Below, in pieces: positions 16,481 through 25,922 of a stretch of DNA of 64,000 bases (positions are counted from its first letter, which is position 1; every line of letters starts with the position of its first letter). Below the pieces are notes generated by a model. It worked only from the letters and a program-made list of their open reading frames with translations. It made no database searches and was not told the origin of the DNA. The DNA comes from Methanolinea sp. (lineage in GTDB: Archaea > Halobacteriota > Methanomicrobia > Methanomicrobiales > Methanospirillaceae): assembly GCA_018262855.1 (NCBI GenBank), contig JADFDO010000001.1, positions 62,001 to 126,000 on the forward strand, given 5' to 3'. Both the position numbers and the translations under genes were made by a program.

Positions 16481-17241
16481 CCCAGGTTCGCAATGGTCGC
16501 AAAGTCCTCGAGATAGAGTGCCTCGGGCCTCAAGGACAGGATCTCTTCCGGCAGTCCATCCATAATCTGCTGAAGGGTGTCGCGATCGATCATCCCGGCG
16601 GCACTTTTAAGGCCGTTTCGAACTGTTTTTCTCCGGTGAGAGAAGAGGGCTCTGACAATGTCTGCATAGAGATCCGGATCATTGATGGGAAAGAGGGGAT
16701 CGCGAGGGATGAGGTGGACCACGGTTGATCTGACCTGGGGAGCCGGAGAGAATGCCTGGGGGGGCAGATCAAAGAGACTCCGTGCAGCGCAGAATGTCTG
16801 GACCATGATCGAGAGACGCCCGCATTCCGGTGTGCCGGGATAGGCGAGCATCCTCTGGGCAAACTCCTTCTGGTACATCAGGACCGCTTCCTCAAAGCCC
16901 GTATCAAGGAGACGAAACGTGATCTTCGAGGAGGCTGAATAGGGAAGATTTGAGACCACCACATCAAAAGGAGGAAGTGGGCATCTGACTGCATCTCCGT
17001 GCACCAGGGTGAACCGACCGGAGCGTATCTCCTCTGCAAATTCAAACGCAAGGGAATCGACAAGATCCTGATCGATCTCGACCGCGGACACGAGCGCTCC
17101 ACGGTCAAGGAGTGCTCCGGTCAACACTCCTTTGCCCGGACCAATCTCGAGGACCATTCGTCCGGCAACCGGGATCGCACCAGCGATCCTCTCAACAGCC
17201 TTCTTGTCTATCAGGAAGTGCTGATCGTTCCGTGCGCTCAT
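16471..17241 (-). CDS. rsmA: 16S rRNA dimethyladenosine transferase KsgA/RsmA (Dim1)
   Basis: Dimethylates two adjacent adenosines in the 3' terminal helix of 16S rRNA during small-subunit maturation. SAM motif VLEIGPGKGVLT and catalytic NLPYSASSKI are visible; the C-terminal helical domain follows. I start the gene at the ATG at 17241 because it gives the normal family N-terminus (MSARNDQHFLIDKKAVERI) and overlaps the upstream stop in an ATGA; a longer reading frame upstream has no family counterpart. 256 residues. Confidence 0.93.
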   Translation of the reverse strand: MSARNDQHFLIDKKAVERIAGAIPVAGRMVLEIGPGKGVLTGALLDRGALVSAVEIDQDLVDSLAFEFAEEIRSGRFTLVHGDAVRCPLPPFDVVVSNLPYSASSKITFRLLDTGFEEAVLMYQKEFAQRMLAYPGTPECGRLSIMVQTFCAARSLFDLPPQAFSPAPQVRSTVVHLIPRDPLFPINDPDLYADIVRALFSHRRKTVRNGLKSAAGMIDRDTLQQIMDGLPEEILSLRPEALYLEDFATIANLGCP

Positions 17242-17798
17242 CTGGAAGTGAAGAGATGGTACTTCACAGACGGGTCCTGAATCTCCTCCATCACCCGGGC
17301 AATAATCATCTTCTCCGGGTGGGGAAGTGACTTGATCCGCTGGTTGATGTCCGCGAAACTCTCGAAAGGTTTCTTGTTCCGCTCTTCCAGGATCTCCCAC
17401 ATAAGCTTCTTGCCGATGCCGGGGAGGAGGTGCAGCATGTGGAGTTTCGGACTTATTGATATGGATTTATTGAAGAATTGCACGAATTCCGGCTCCTTCT
17501 CCTTCACGATACGCTCGACTGCAAAGGGAAGCTCGAGACGGGCTGTCTGGGTGAGATCCTCGTAGCTGATACGGCGCTTCACCCGCTCTATCTTCTCACG
17601 CTCCCCGTCACCGATATAGACGTTCTCGTGGATCTGTATCTCGAGGGTTTTCGGAACCATCTCGAGGAGCTTGAACTGTGTGAGCCCTATACCCTGGACG
17701 AGAGGTTCACGCTTGAATACAGGTCTCGGATCGTCAGGATGCCCCTTCTGGAGGACATCCAGCACTATCGCGTTGACCTCCTTCTTTTCCGTCTTCAT
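17238..17798 (-). CDS. DUF655 RNA-binding protein
   Basis: Archaea-specific conserved protein of 186 residues with an OB-like N-terminal part and a helix-hairpin-helix segment, LHLLPGIGKKLMWEILEERN, at about 122-141. The family is regularly found between rpo4 and rsmA, as here, and is thought to bind RNA or DNA; precise role unknown. Stop and next start overlap by 4 nt. Confidence 0.88.
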   Translation of the reverse strand: MKTEKKEVNAIVLDVLQKGHPDDPRPVFKREPLVQGIGLTQFKLLEMVPKTLEIQIHENVYIGDGEREKIERVKRRISYEDLTQTARLELPFAVERIVKEKEPEFVQFFNKSISISPKLHMLHLLPGIGKKLMWEILEERNKKPFESFADINQRIKSLPHPEKMIIARVMEEIQDPSVKYHLFTSR

Positions 17799-17806
17799 AC
17801 AATCCC

Positions 17807-18157
17807 TCAGAGATGTGTTTTGACTACCTCGATGATGGTATCGAGTTCATCAGCCTGGAGGGTGTACTTCTCTTTTGCGTAAATCGCCCTGAGTTCGTCC
17901 CTGGTCCTTGGCATGACATTGGCAATCCTGAAGGCGATGTCTGGCTTCATCTTCTCCATCTTAAGAAGTTCATTCACCAGGAGCCGGGACTTCTCGCTCG
18001 AAGTTTTTGAGAGCTGATTGGCATGCTCGATGCTCTTTCGGAGCTCATATGACATCTCCTTCCCGTTATCTATCCGTTCGGATTCCACACTGTGGAGTAC
18101 TTCGCGTAACTCGGGAAGGGTTATCCTCTCTTCACGAATGATTCCTTTCACTTTCAT
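17807..18157 (-). CDS. rpo4: DNA-directed RNA polymerase subunit Rpo4 (RpoF)
   Basis: Forms the polymerase stalk with Rpo7 and helps in promoter opening and transcript binding. The 116-residue helical protein has the family features, including SSEKSRLLVNELLKM and a C-terminal HRDC-like PRTRDELRAIYAKEK. The ATG at 18157 is preceded by GGTGAT at the right distance; a GTG at 18166 is less likely. It sits in the usual L21e-rpo4-DUF655-rsmA order. Confidence 0.92.
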   Translation of the reverse strand: MKVKGIIREERITLPELREVLHSVESERIDNGKEMSYELRKSIEHANQLSKTSSEKSRLLVNELLKMEKMKPDIAFRIANVMPRTRDELRAIYAKEKYTLQADELDTIIEVVKTHL

Positions 18158-18191
18158 GCCAATCACCAGATTATTCGCCTGTGTGGAGTCT

Positions 18192-18482
18192 TTACTTTTG
18201 TGCTTTTAGATGTTGCGGTCTGGCAATGACGATCTTCTCCTTCTGGCCATCCCTGATGGCAAGGAGCCATGCCCGACCTCTCTGCCCGACCACGGTCCCG
18301 GTCATCCCATGGAAGCGGCGATGGGGCATGCCTTTCTGGATGCTGGGTTCACAGACCACATGCACCTTCTGGCCGAGATCGAACTTCTGAATGATTGAGG
18401 TCACAGGGACCACACCTCGCCTGCGCAGATCTTTCTTTAACTTGTATCGTGTCTTTTTTCGTGGGCCATTATGATGCGCCAT
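18192..18482 (-). CDS. rpl21e: 50S ribosomal protein L21e
   Basis: Archaeal/eukaryotic large-subunit protein, 96 residues, highly basic, with the family start HHNGPRKKTRYKLKKDLRRRG and an SH3-like core (FDLGQKVHVVCEPS, GMPHRRFHGMTGTV). It follows pus10 by 5 nt and precedes rpo4. Confidence 0.96.
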   Translation of the reverse strand: MAHHNGPRKKTRYKLKKDLRRRGVVPVTSIIQKFDLGQKVHVVCEPSIQKGMPHRRFHGMTGTVVGQRGRAWLLAIRDGQKEKIVIARPQHLKAQK

Positions 18483-18487
18483 GATGC

Positions 18488-19717
18488 TTACTCTCCCTCT
18501 TCATATCCTTGCACCTCCACCACGTCCAGACTGCACACCCGGGCGGATCTCCCCAGGAGGCCGGAGAGACTTGGCTCGGTCCTGCCCTGGTCTCCGGATA
18601 CCAGCTCCTTGATGTAGAGGCCTGCTTCGCCGGTGATCTCGAGGATCACCCGTCCGCTGTCCTTTCCCACCACGCTGATATCCAGGACCCGGCGTTCCCG
18701 GACGCGGTCTGCCCGGCGGTGTGCAACCCGTATAGGGGTGCGCTGGTTCACTTTTGCCCCTTTCAGGGACTGGATTGCGGATTGGAGCTCATCTGGCGAG
18801 TATAATCCGTCAATCTCTACCAGGATCCTGTATTTTTTATAACCCTTCGTCGATTTAATAATTTCCACTTCTTTGTGGGTGCTCCAGCGTTCAAGGGTTA
18901 CCTCCACCCTCCCTGCCGCGGCCTGGTTGATCTCATGCTGGACAAGGGCAAGATCAGCCGTCCGGATACGTGGAGCAACGACCTCCATCACAAACGGCCT
19001 CCCCGTCCCGACCATTCGTGCATCGATATCCTCGCGGCCTGAACCGTGAAGGATTGCATTCCCGGCAGAAAAGAGGCGGATAATCGGCCTTCCGATAAGT
19101 TCTTCGACCGAATCCTGGTACTGTTTGCCGGTATAGTTGCACTTCTCGCAGCCCTTCCCCTGGCACGCCCTGCAAAACCAGTGGGTCTGGGGGATTCCCC
19201 GTTCGAGCTTGCGATACCTGCCGTAGATGAAGAGCGACCGTATCTGGATCTCAACACAGTCCTCCGCAAGGTTCAGGATTGCCACAATGTCGGGTTGCTT
19301 CGGGTCAGCGACCTTCCCCCATTTCCTGGCAACCGCTTTACCCACTTCCCGGTTCATTTCAGATTTCAGCGGCTCGGCATGGGAGAGTGAGAGATCGCTC
19401 CATATTATCTCCTCGCTCTCCGCGATGACGGGTGGAACCCGGGTGCCGATTATAAAACTCCCATATTCAATGCCCTCTGTCGCTTCGATTACCCGATCCG
19501 CCCATTCCCCGACCCTCGAAAAGATGTCCCCGCAGATCCAGCATGGTCCGGGAGGAGCATAAGGGATATTTTCATGAAGGCAGTGGGCAATGCGGAGCGC
19601 TTTTCCCCGTTCATCATTTGAGAGGCCATGCGAGAGTTTCCCAAAAAAACGGCCGAGGCAGTGATCGCAGATCTCACCATACGAGAGGATCTTTTCAACA
19701 TCTTCGGCGATCACCAT
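18488..19717 (-). CDS. pus10: tRNA pseudouridine(54/55) synthase Pus10
   Basis: Converts U54 and U55 of archaeal tRNA to pseudouridine. N-terminal THUMP-containing region starts with a zinc-binding CDHCLGRF and includes CWIC; further Cys pairs appear in CRACQGKGCEKCNYTG. The catalytic segment follows, with GSGREDIDARMVGTGRPFV carrying the catalytic Asp. 409 residues, normal length. It overlaps trmY by 7 nt; TrmY methylates the pseudouridine Pus10 makes at position 54, so the pair is a functional unit. Confidence 0.95.
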   Translation of the reverse strand: MVIAEDVEKILSYGEICDHCLGRFFGKLSHGLSNDERGKALRIAHCLHENIPYAPPGPCWICGDIFSRVGEWADRVIEATEGIEYGSFIIGTRVPPVIAESEEIIWSDLSLSHAEPLKSEMNREVGKAVARKWGKVADPKQPDIVAILNLAEDCVEIQIRSLFIYGRYRKLERGIPQTHWFCRACQGKGCEKCNYTGKQYQDSVEELIGRPIIRLFSAGNAILHGSGREDIDARMVGTGRPFVMEVVAPRIRTADLALVQHEINQAAAGRVEVTLERWSTHKEVEIIKSTKGYKKYRILVEIDGLYSPDELQSAIQSLKGAKVNQRTPIRVAHRRADRVRERRVLDISVVGKDSGRVILEITGEAGLYIKELVSGDQGRTEPSLSGLLGRSARVCSLDVVEVQGYEEGE

Positions 19718-20286
19718 CCTGATCGCCTCCGGTCGATCTCATTATGAAGCACGGTGATTGCATGGTCCGCATGGAGGGGGAGGGGACCGACGGAAATCCG
19801 TTCCCTGGTCGAGAGGAGCTCCATATCCCCGGAAGTAAAATCAAGGTGATCTGAAAGTACATAGGCTTCCGGGAGGGTGGCGATCTTCCTGACATCGGTT
19901 CCTCCCTCATCAAGGACTGCGAAGGGGTGCTCTTCAAGGAGTTCAGCCAGTCCACCTCTTCTTACCTGGACTCCCGGCGTGGATTCCCTGAACTCCTCTC
20001 CCAAGGGGATGGCAAGAGCTTTCTTGATAAGGGATCCCGCACTCCGCTCATCGGGACTCAGGTACCGGAGATGCTCACCGGAGAAGCGGAGGGTTTTGGG
20101 AGAGTCAGGTCCGCCAAGGAGCACGAGGTAGCATTCGACGTCCCTCCGAAATTCGTGCGAGAGGAAGAAGGATGCGTTGACGCACCGGCAGAGCACATCC
20201 ATCCTTCCGGCCCCTCCCGGCATATCTGAAAGGTTAAAATCCCCTGACGTGCGGGCCAGGTGCCCCACCACGGCAAGCCTGAGCAT
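19711..20286 (-). CDS. trmY: tRNA (pseudouridine(54)-N1)-methyltransferase TrmY
   Basis: SPOUT-class methyltransferase producing N1-methylpseudouridine at tRNA position 54, the archaeal counterpart of m5U54. 191 residues; family features include the N-terminal TSGDFNLSDMPGGAGRMD segment, and a C-terminal knot region with YVLSDHLDFT and SVGPLPLHADHAITVLHNEIDRR. Located between srp54 and pus10, overlapping the latter. Confidence 0.94.
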   Translation of the reverse strand: MLRLAVVGHLARTSGDFNLSDMPGGAGRMDVLCRCVNASFFLSHEFRRDVECYLVLLGGPDSPKTLRFSGEHLRYLSPDERSAGSLIKKALAIPLGEEFRESTPGVQVRRGGLAELLEEHPFAVLDEGGTDVRKIATLPEAYVLSDHLDFTSGDMELLSTRERISVGPLPLHADHAITVLHNEIDRRRSGW

Positions 20287-20292
20287 TGAACC

Positions 20293-21615
20293 TTACATCC
20301 CGCCGCCGAATTTCTTCAGCATCCGCTGCATGTTCATCTTCCCCTGACCACCGCGGACGCCCTTTAACGCTTTCTTCATCATCTTGTAATAACGGAGGAG
20401 CTCCCGCACTTCTTCGGGAGAGGCTCCTGCACCCATGGCAATCCTGTGGATCCGCGAACTTCCCATGAGCGATGGATCATCGAGCTCGGGGCCGGTCATC
20501 GAGTCCATGATGATCCGGTACCGCTGCATCTTGGTGCTCGTGACATCATACGCATCCTGCGGTATCTCCATGTTACCGAGGGGGAGCATGCTCATGATCT
20601 GCTTGAGTGGTCCCATCCTGTTTACTGCTTCGAGCTGCTGGTACATGTCACGGAGGGAAAATTTGCCCCTCATCATGGCATTCACATCGACTTCGCGGCC
20701 GGCCATGGTCTCTTCAGCACGCTCAACAAGCGCCTTTAAGTCACCCATGCCAAGGAGCCGCGAGATAAACCCGTCCGGTTCGAAACGCTCGAGATCATCG
20801 ATGGTCTCACCGCTCCCGATGAACACGATCCCCGAAGCAGTCTCTGCCACCGCCGAGAGAGCACCGCCACCTTTTGCGGTCCCGTCCATCTTGGTGATGA
20901 TAACCCCGTCGATACTGATCGCGTCATGGAACCTGCGTGCCTGTTCGGCCGCCTGCTGGCCCAGTGCTGCGTCAATGACAAGCCATCGGTGCCGTGCTGA
21001 TGCAATCTTCTGGATATCGATGATCTCCTGGATCAACTCTCCCTCAAGGGCATGCCTGCCCTGCGTGTCGATGAGGATCACTTCGTTCCCGGACATCGAT
21101 GGGAGCCCTTCCCTCACAATCTTCAGGGCATCCTTCTCATCCGGGTTCCCGTAGACCTGCACATTGATCCGCATGCAGAGAGTGTTCAACTGGTCAAACG
21201 CACCAGGACGGAAAGTATCGGCACATATCACTCCCACCCTCATCCCTTTTCTCTGGAAGTACCGGGCGAGTTTTGCGGTCGTGGTAGTCTTTCCGCTACC
21301 CTGGAGGCCGGCCATGAGAATTATCTGGGGTTCAAGTTTCGCTTCACCGGTTGAACCGACAAGCTTCACGAGCTCCTGATACACAATCCGCAATACATGC
21401 TCACGGACAGTCATTCCCTTGGGAGGCTGCTCGTCAAGGGAGCGTGTCTTGATGGACTGGGAAAGCGCCATCACCATCTTGACGTTGACATCGGCCTGGA
21501 TCAGTGCCCTCTGGAGATCCTTGACAAGTTCTTCAACGGCAGCCCTGTCAACCACTGTCTTCCCGGCAAGCTTTTTCAGGGCATCCTTGAGTGATGTCCC
21601 GAGCCGATCCAGCAT
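20293..21615 (-). CDS. srp54: Signal recognition particle protein SRP54
   Basis: GTPase and signal-sequence-binding subunit of the SRP, which targets nascent membrane proteins to the translocon. N domain (1-90), G domain with P-loop [10 protein letters not shown] at 103-112 and DTQGRH, and a Met-rich M domain at the C-terminus ([11 protein letters not shown] type end, [10 protein letters not shown]). The G3 loop reads DTQGRHALE rather than the common DTAGR, which is usual for archaeal SRP54. Start overlaps the ftsY stop by 1 nt. Confidence 0.97.
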   Translation of the reverse strand: MLDRLGTSLKDALKKLAGKTVVDRAAVEELVKDLQRALIQADVNVKMVMALSQSIKTRSLDEQPPKGMTVREHVLRIVYQELVKLVGSTGEAKLEPQIILMAGLQGSGKTTTTAKLARYFQRKGMRVGVICADTFRPGAFDQLNTLCMRINVQVYGNPDEKDALKIVREGLPSMSGNEVILIDTQGRHALEGELIQEIIDIQKIASARHRWLVIDAALGQQAAEQARRFHDAISIDGVIITKMDGTAKGGGALSAVAETASGIVFIGSGETIDDLERFEPDGFISRLLGMGDLKALVERAEETMAGREVDVNAMMRGKFSLRDMYQQLEAVNRMGPLKQIMSMLPLGNMEIPQDAYDVTSTKMQRYRIIMDSMTGPELDDPSLMGSSRIHRIAMGAGASPEEVRELLRYYKMMKKALKGVRGGQGKMNMQRMLKKFGGGM

Positions 21616-22634
21616 CAGGAACCAGCCCCCAATAATTCATCAATGACCCTTTCAGGCGAGAAAGGTATGATATCGTCATATCCCTGGCCTACTCCCAGGA
21701 ACATCACAGGTTTTCCGATAGTATGAGCGATAGAGATAGCTGCTCCTCCCCTGGAATCCATGTCTGCCTTGGTGAGCACGACTGCATCTGCACCCACAGT
21801 CTTGTCGAACTCATGCGCCCTGACCACGGCATCATTTCCGGCGACCGCTTCATCGACGTAAACCACGAGATCAGGTTTCATCACGCGTTTGATCTTCTCA
21901 AGCTGGTTCATGAGGTTTGCACGGTTATGGAACCGGCCTGCAGTATCGGCAAGCACCGCATCGATGCGATGTGCCTGGGCGTACTGGACCGCATCAAAAA
22001 GGACTGCTGAAGGGTCTGCCCCTGCCTGGTGCTGGATCACCTTGATTCCGATCCTCTCTGCATGTACATCGATCTGCTCGAGGGCACCTGCACGGAAGGT
22101 ATCTCCTGCACCGATAACCGCCGTGCAGCCGTTCTTTTTCAGGTACGACGCAACCTTCGCAACCGTGGTGGTCTTCCCGGTTCCGTTTACCCCTGTAAAG
22201 AGGATCTTCACGGGACGATCGTGACCCTGAATGTAGGCGATAAGGTCAAAACCCTGGCCAAGCACGGTGATTAAAGATTCCCTGAGGGCTGAAATGACAA
22301 TTTCGTCAACAGACTCCCCAATCCTGCGCCGCTTACCGGTAAGCTCTTCCTTCACTCTCCGGAGGATCTCGTCTGCGACAGGAAGGGCAACGTCGTTCTC
22401 CAGGAGAATCATCTCGAGTTCAAAAAGAGGTTCCTCAATGTCCTTTTCCGAGATGAGGAATTCACGGTCCGTGATAAGGACCCTGACCCGGGTCAGGAGT
22501 GTCGGGTCCTTACCGGTATCCGTTGTTGATTCCAGTTGAGGGATATCGCTACCCTGCGGAGACGCAGCACCTGCAATGTTCTTCTCCAGAGCCCCCTGAA
22601 CCTTCTGGAGCCTGGCACGCAGACCCTCGAACAT
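21615..22634 (-). CDS. ftsY: Signal recognition particle receptor FtsY
   Basis: Membrane-associated GTPase receptor for the SRP. A short charged N-terminal region without the long acidic domain of E. coli FtsY is followed by the N domain and the G domain: [13 protein letters not shown] (P-loop), [13 protein letters not shown] and a C-terminal [12 protein letters not shown] closing segment. A GGCAGGAG site precedes the ATG. Co-transcribed with srp54; together they give the full SRP GTPase pair. Confidence 0.97.
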   Translation of the reverse strand: MFEGLRARLQKVQGALEKNIAGAASPQGSDIPQLESTTDTGKDPTLLTRVRVLITDREFLISEKDIEEPLFELEMILLENDVALPVADEILRRVKEELTGKRRRIGESVDEIVISALRESLITVLGQGFDLIAYIQGHDRPVKILFTGVNGTGKTTTVAKVASYLKKNGCTAVIGAGDTFRAGALEQIDVHAERIGIKVIQHQAGADPSAVLFDAVQYAQAHRIDAVLADTAGRFHNRANLMNQLEKIKRVMKPDLVVYVDEAVAGNDAVVRAHEFDKTVGADAVVLTKADMDSRGGAAISIAHTIGKPVMFLGVGQGYDDIIPFSPERVIDELLGAGS

Positions 22635-22654
22635 CTCCTGCCCCCCCTGAACCT

Positions 22655-23113
22655 TTACTCCTGGTCTTCGCCAGGAACAGGCCGGGCCTGCTGCATCTGG
22701 TACTGGTGATACCCTGTCTCAAGCCGCCGGGCTATCTCGTTCATCTGGTATTTGAGCTGGTCAAGGGTCTCAACGACCTTCTTTGCAGAGGCTTCCATCT
22801 CCGTGAGGCGATCTTTTAAGTATTCCACGGCCTCTTCGCTCGATCGCTCGACAACGACGTCTGCTCCCACATTCAGGAGAACCCGTTCGGGCTCCACCAT
22901 CCTTACCCGGAGACTAACCCCTCCGCCGAGCTGCAAAAGTACGGTATCGTCAGGTGAACTTTTGATACCCTGGATGGCATCAATCGCGGCAAGTGCTTCA
23001 ACCCTCCCTTCCTCGAGAAGGGCCAGCTGCTGGGTGAAGATTTCCGCCTGTTGCCGGTATTCGTTGAGGTATATCTGAAGCGACTGGAGCTCCCTGGGGT
23101 CGATCCCTTCCAC
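22655..23113 (-). CDS. pfdA: Prefoldin alpha subunit
   Basis: Subunit of the hexameric jellyfish-shaped chaperone that hands unfolded proteins to the thermosome. About 152 residues with N- and C-terminal coiled-coil helices flanking a beta-hairpin core (LLQLGGGVSLRVRM). The start is best placed at a GTG at 23113, 1 nt after the L18a stop and 5 nt after a GGTGA; a GTG at 23125 would add four residues but lacks an RBS. Confidence 0.92.
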   Translation of the reverse strand: MEGIDPRELQSLQIYLNEYRQQAEIFTQQLALLEEGRVEALAAIDAIQGIKSSPDDTVLLQLGGGVSLRVRMVEPERVLLNVGADVVVERSSEEAVEYLKDRLTEMEASAKKVVETLDQLKYQMNEIARRLETGYHQYQMQQARPVPGEDQE

Positions 23114-23114
23114 C

Positions 23115-23306
23115 TTACTCACCACTGAGTGAGGTTATGGACTGCACGGTGATATAACTTCTTTTCAGCCGGTGTTCGCTTCCGATAAGGTTAAAAATAC
23201 GCTCTTTTGCCTGTGCTTCGTTCGGGGCTTCAACCACTTTTTTGAAGGGACGCCATTCGTCCCCCATCCTGAAATCTCCTTTCACCTCATATTTTTGTCC
23301 TGCCAT
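23115..23306 (-). CDS. rpl18a: 50S ribosomal protein L18a (LX/L20a)
   Basis: Small archaeal large-subunit protein, 63 residues (MAGQKYEVKGDFRMG... SITSLSGE). The ATG at 23306 has GGAGTGA 6 nt upstream. It lies between aif6 and pfdA, the usual archaeal order. Confidence 0.93.
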   Translation of the reverse strand: MAGQKYEVKGDFRMGDEWRPFKKVVEAPNEAQAKERIFNLIGSEHRLKRSYITVQSITSLSGE

Positions 23307-23311
23307 GTAAA

Positions 23312-23974
23312 TCACTCCAGAAATCCGAATACATCCTCAACCCTGCCAAGCTCGAAGCCGGTTGTCTCAAGCCCGGCAGCATATCCTCTCTCGTTGACAA
23401 GGAGCCCTGTTCCAACCAGTCCGATGCCACGGTTGATAGAACCGGTCCCTATGGGAACACCTGCTGCCTGTTCCAGCAGCTGGAGCTCCGTTCGTGTACT
23501 TCTGGGATGGACGAGCACGCCCTTGTTTGTGGCCACTCCTGCCATCCCGACAGTCTTCACCCCGCCAAGGGTGAGGGGTGTAACCTTTACCCCAAGGAAC
23601 TCTCCAATCTGCGTCGCCATGTCACGGGGCATATCCGGATGAACCGCGGCGAATGTGTCATTTGCCATGATCACGTTGCCGGCTGCATTCATGGTATGTT
23701 CAAGGAGGAACACATCACGGTATTCCCGGAGTGTGTGTATCTCCTTCTCTTTTGCCATGCCGCTGACAACAAACCCTTTCCTGTTCCCGGCGAGCAGTGA
23801 GCCGACGATCTCGCTTCCCTGGATAGTCGTGGAGATCACCTCCGCGTCCAGCAGTTCACCTATTGCATCCCTGTATTCCCCGGGCGCAGACGGCGGAACG
23901 ACTGCCAGTTCATCAATAACCCGTGAAAATACCCCTATGCTGGCATCCCCGGAAAAAGAGAGCGTCCTGTCCAT
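23312..23974 (-). CDS. eif6: Translation initiation factor aIF6
   Basis: Ribosome anti-association factor that binds the 50S subunit. 220 residues forming the pentein fold with internal repeats (for example [20 protein letters not shown], then [15 protein letters not shown]). The ATG at 23974, giving [16 protein letters not shown], follows the L31e stop by 1 nt and matches the family N-terminus; an upstream in-frame codon would overlap L31e. Confidence 0.95.
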   Translation of the reverse strand: MDRTLSFSGDASIGVFSRVIDELAVVPPSAPGEYRDAIGELLDAEVISTTIQGSEIVGSLLAGNRKGFVVSGMAKEKEIHTLREYRDVFLLEHTMNAAGNVIMANDTFAAVHPDMPRDMATQIGEFLGVKVTPLTLGGVKTVGMAGVATNKGVLVHPRSTRTELQLLEQAAGVPIGTGSINRGIGLVGTGLLVNERGYAAGLETTGFELGRVEDVFGFLE

Positions 23975-23975
23975 C

Positions 23976-24239
23976 TCACTCCTCAGCGAGCTCCGCCTGG
24001 ACCTGTCCGTCATCGAACTTCATGGCCCGTACGCGGATTCGCGATGGCGGTTTCTCTGCACCTCTGTCCCAGACCCGCTCGTTGATGGTGCGATCGAGCT
24101 TGACGTCCTGGCTCTTTAAATGTTTCGCGAGAAACTTCCTGATGTCCTTGATTGCAGTATTACTTCGTTTCCATTTGGGTGCCCTCTTGGAATCCCTGAG
24201 CGGAATAACGTAGATCTGCTCCTGCATCTTCTCTGCCAT
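23976..24239 (-). CDS. rpl31e: 50S ribosomal protein L31e
   Basis: Archaeal/eukaryotic ribosomal protein near the polypeptide exit tunnel; 87 residues with the family core [19 protein letters not shown] and [20 protein letters not shown] site precedes the ATG within the end of rpl39e. Part of the L39e-L31e-aIF6-L18a-prefoldin run. Confidence 0.96.
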   Translation of the reverse strand: MAEKMQEQIYVIPLRDSKRAPKWKRSNTAIKDIRKFLAKHLKSQDVKLDRTINERVWDRGAEKPPSRIRVRAMKFDDGQVQAELAEE

Positions 24240-24243
24240 TCGT

Positions 24244-24396
24244 CTACACCTTCAGCGTACTTCTTCTCCAGTTACGCCTGCGGGGATGGGCGGAGACTTT
24301 ACGCTTCGTCCGCATCATCACCCACGCAGGAACCCTGCGGTTCTGTTCGCATGCCTTTGCAAGTCGTATCTTGAATCCCTTTGTAGTTTTGCTCAT
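24244..24396 (-). CDS. rpl39e: 50S ribosomal protein L39e
   Basis: A 50-codon gene. Translation begins [20 protein letters not shown] and ends [14 protein letters not shown], an exact fit to L39e: very basic, with the conserved Arg-Arg-Asn-Trp-Arg-Arg C-terminus. L39e lines the exit tunnel. It stops 4 nt before rpl31e, in the common archaeal gene order. Confidence 0.97.
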   Translation of the reverse strand: MSKTTKGFKIRLAKACEQNRRVPAWVMMRTKRKVSAHPRRRNWRRSTLKV

Positions 24397-24409
24397 ATGG
24401 TGTTCACCC

Positions 24410-25000
24410 TTATTGTGAAATCGTACCGATCACCAGTGACTGTTCATGGAATGCGGGAAAATATTTTCCGGCATCTTCGCCACTGGCCCGGAACTCGTCC
24501 CTGATCTCTGCTTCGTAATCCCCGTTCTCCAGGCATGATGTCTCTCCGCAGACAATCCTGAGATGCCGGGATGCAAGGCTGTCAACTTCCCGGCGGGGAA
24601 ACCCCAGCAGAGGGCGGATATAGGAGCAGTGCCTCAAGTCCTGGAATGACTGGACCTCGTCACGGGTCAGCATCGGTACCCTGTCGTCAAACCGGGTACC
24701 GTCTGCGATGACATGATAATTCCTGGAGAGCTCGAGTAAGGCACACCGGTGAACCATCTGGATAGCGTCGTTCGGGTATCCCGAGGATCGGATCATCTCC
24801 ACTGCTCTTTCCAGGAGACCTTGTTCAAAGGTCATCACATGCCATGGAAACCCTAGTATTCTGGCAGCATTTTCCACGGCTGGCAATCTCCGGCCGGCGT
24901 CAAACACGAATGTATTCAGTTCTACGTGATAATCCCGGGAGAGAAGGACCGCTGCGAGCGAACTGTCCTTTCCCCCGCTGAAGAGGACCCCGGCTTTCAT
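24410..25000 (-). CDS. PP-loop ATP pyrophosphatase-like protein (DUF7411 type)
   Basis: Conserved archaeal protein of 196 residues with the N-terminal PP-loop SGGKDSS, which binds ATP and adenylates a substrate in N-type ATP pyrophosphatases such as tRNA thiolation or amidation enzymes. Cys residues at HRC, RHC and CGETSCLEN are candidates for metal or catalytic roles. It sits in a translation operon between pdcd5 (4-nt overlap) and rpl39e, suggesting a tRNA or rRNA modification function, but the substrate is unknown. Confidence 0.8.
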   Translation of the reverse strand: MKAGVLFSGGKDSSLAAVLLSRDYHVELNTFVFDAGRRLPAVENAARILGFPWHVMTFEQGLLERAVEMIRSSGYPNDAIQMVHRCALLELSRNYHVIADGTRFDDRVPMLTRDEVQSFQDLRHCSYIRPLLGFPRREVDSLASRHLRIVCGETSCLENGDYEAEIRDEFRASGEDAGKYFPAFHEQSLVIGTISQ

Positions 25001-25338
25001 CCTTTCCTTGTAATCTTGAAATCCTTTTTCGCAGGTTGCAATTGCTGCAGAAGCGATTTCATCTGTTCATCGTTGATCTTCTGCTTGAGACGACCACTCT
25101 GGGCCAGCATCACAAGTTGCTGCTCAACAGCCCGGGCAAAATCAGGCCTTGTCAGCTTGATTGTGTTGAGCCGCTCCCTGGCTTCCGGCTCCAGGATCTG
25201 CATGAGCACTGCATGTACCTGCGCATCAATCTGTTTCTGGCGCTCCATCTCATCCTGCATGGCGTGCTGGTCGAGCGACTGCTGCTGGAGTTGTGCCAGT
25301 CTTTTCCTTCGCAGTTCTGCTAGCTCGTCGTCTCCCAT
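24997..25338 (-). CDS. PDCD5-family DNA/RNA-binding protein
   Basis: Small helical protein (113 residues) of the PDCD5/TFAR19 family, with a charged N-terminal helix (ELAELRRKRLAQLQQQS) and the conserved core EPEARERLNTIKLTRPDFARAVE split over the three-helix bundle. Archaeal members bind nucleic acid; function unclear. The ATG at 25338 has GAGGTGA 5 nt upstream, so it is preferred over an upstream GTG. Follows rps19e in the same operon. Confidence 0.9.
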   Translation of the reverse strand: MGDDELAELRRKRLAQLQQQSLDQHAMQDEMERQKQIDAQVHAVLMQILEPEARERLNTIKLTRPDFARAVEQQLVMLAQSGRLKQKINDEQMKSLLQQLQPAKKDFKITRKG

Positions 25339-25360
25339 GGAGTTCACCTCTGTCGCACCG

Positions 25361-25798
25361 TTATCTGGTGGCTGATGCTGCTGACTCCTTGGCTATCCTG
25401 TCAGCCAGGCCGTCCATGTAGGAGGCCCCTGCAGGGCTGACCCTTCGCCCGGTCTTGTCATGCAGGATATAGCCTGCAGATTCAAGTTGCTGGAGTGACT
25501 TCCTGAGTATTGAACCACTTCCCTTCCTGAACTGGGAGGGGCGGGAACCGCGATCTTTCTTACCGCCATAAATGGAACGCATCCGCTGTACTCCGATAGG
25601 GCCTTCGATGTAGACCCTCCTCATGACGGAGGCAACCCTTACGAACCACCATTCGGGGTCCTGCGGGGGCATCTCCTTGTGCACTCCCGTCTTGGAAAAT
25701 GCAGCCCAGGCCGGGGGTGTTATCTCCGGCTTCTTCTTCAGTTCCTCAGCCAGGGTGCGGATGAACCTGTCTGCCGGAACATCATAGACCGTTGTCAT
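25361..25798 (-). CDS. rps19e: 30S ribosomal protein S19e
   Basis: Archaeal/eukaryotic small-subunit protein of 145 residues, winged-helix fold; family landmarks PPAWAAFSKTGVHKE, WWFVRVASVMRRVYI and GGKKDRGSRPSQF. First gene of the minus-strand ribosomal operon, behind a TATA box at 25861-25875 and a GAGGT site directly before the ATG. Confidence 0.96.
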   Translation of the reverse strand: MTTVYDVPADRFIRTLAEELKKKPEITPPAWAAFSKTGVHKEMPPQDPEWWFVRVASVMRRVYIEGPIGVQRMRSIYGGKKDRGSRPSQFRKGSGSILRKSLQQLESAGYILHDKTGRRVSPAGASYMDGLADRIAKESAASATR

Positions 25799-25860
25799 AC
25801 CTCGTAAAACCTCACTGTCACAGATTGGATATAACAGTCTTTATCTATTTGTTGCCTGCG

Positions 25861-25875
25861 CTTTTATATATTTCG
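25861..25875 (-). promoter_or_regulatory. Promoter of the S19e-to-HemK translation operon
   Basis: On the minus strand this reads CGAAATATATAAAAG, a good TATA box. It would start transcription about 44 nt before rps19e. The gap to the preceding yhbY gene holds no other gene. Confidence 0.55.
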
Positions 25876-25922
25876 AGCATACTATCGTTTCAGGGCCCCG
25901 ATATGGAATAATCAGGGTAATT

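Noticed and set aside
16471-17400. Longer rsmA starting at 17400
   Set aside because: The extra 53 residues overlap DUF655 coding sequence and have no family counterpart.
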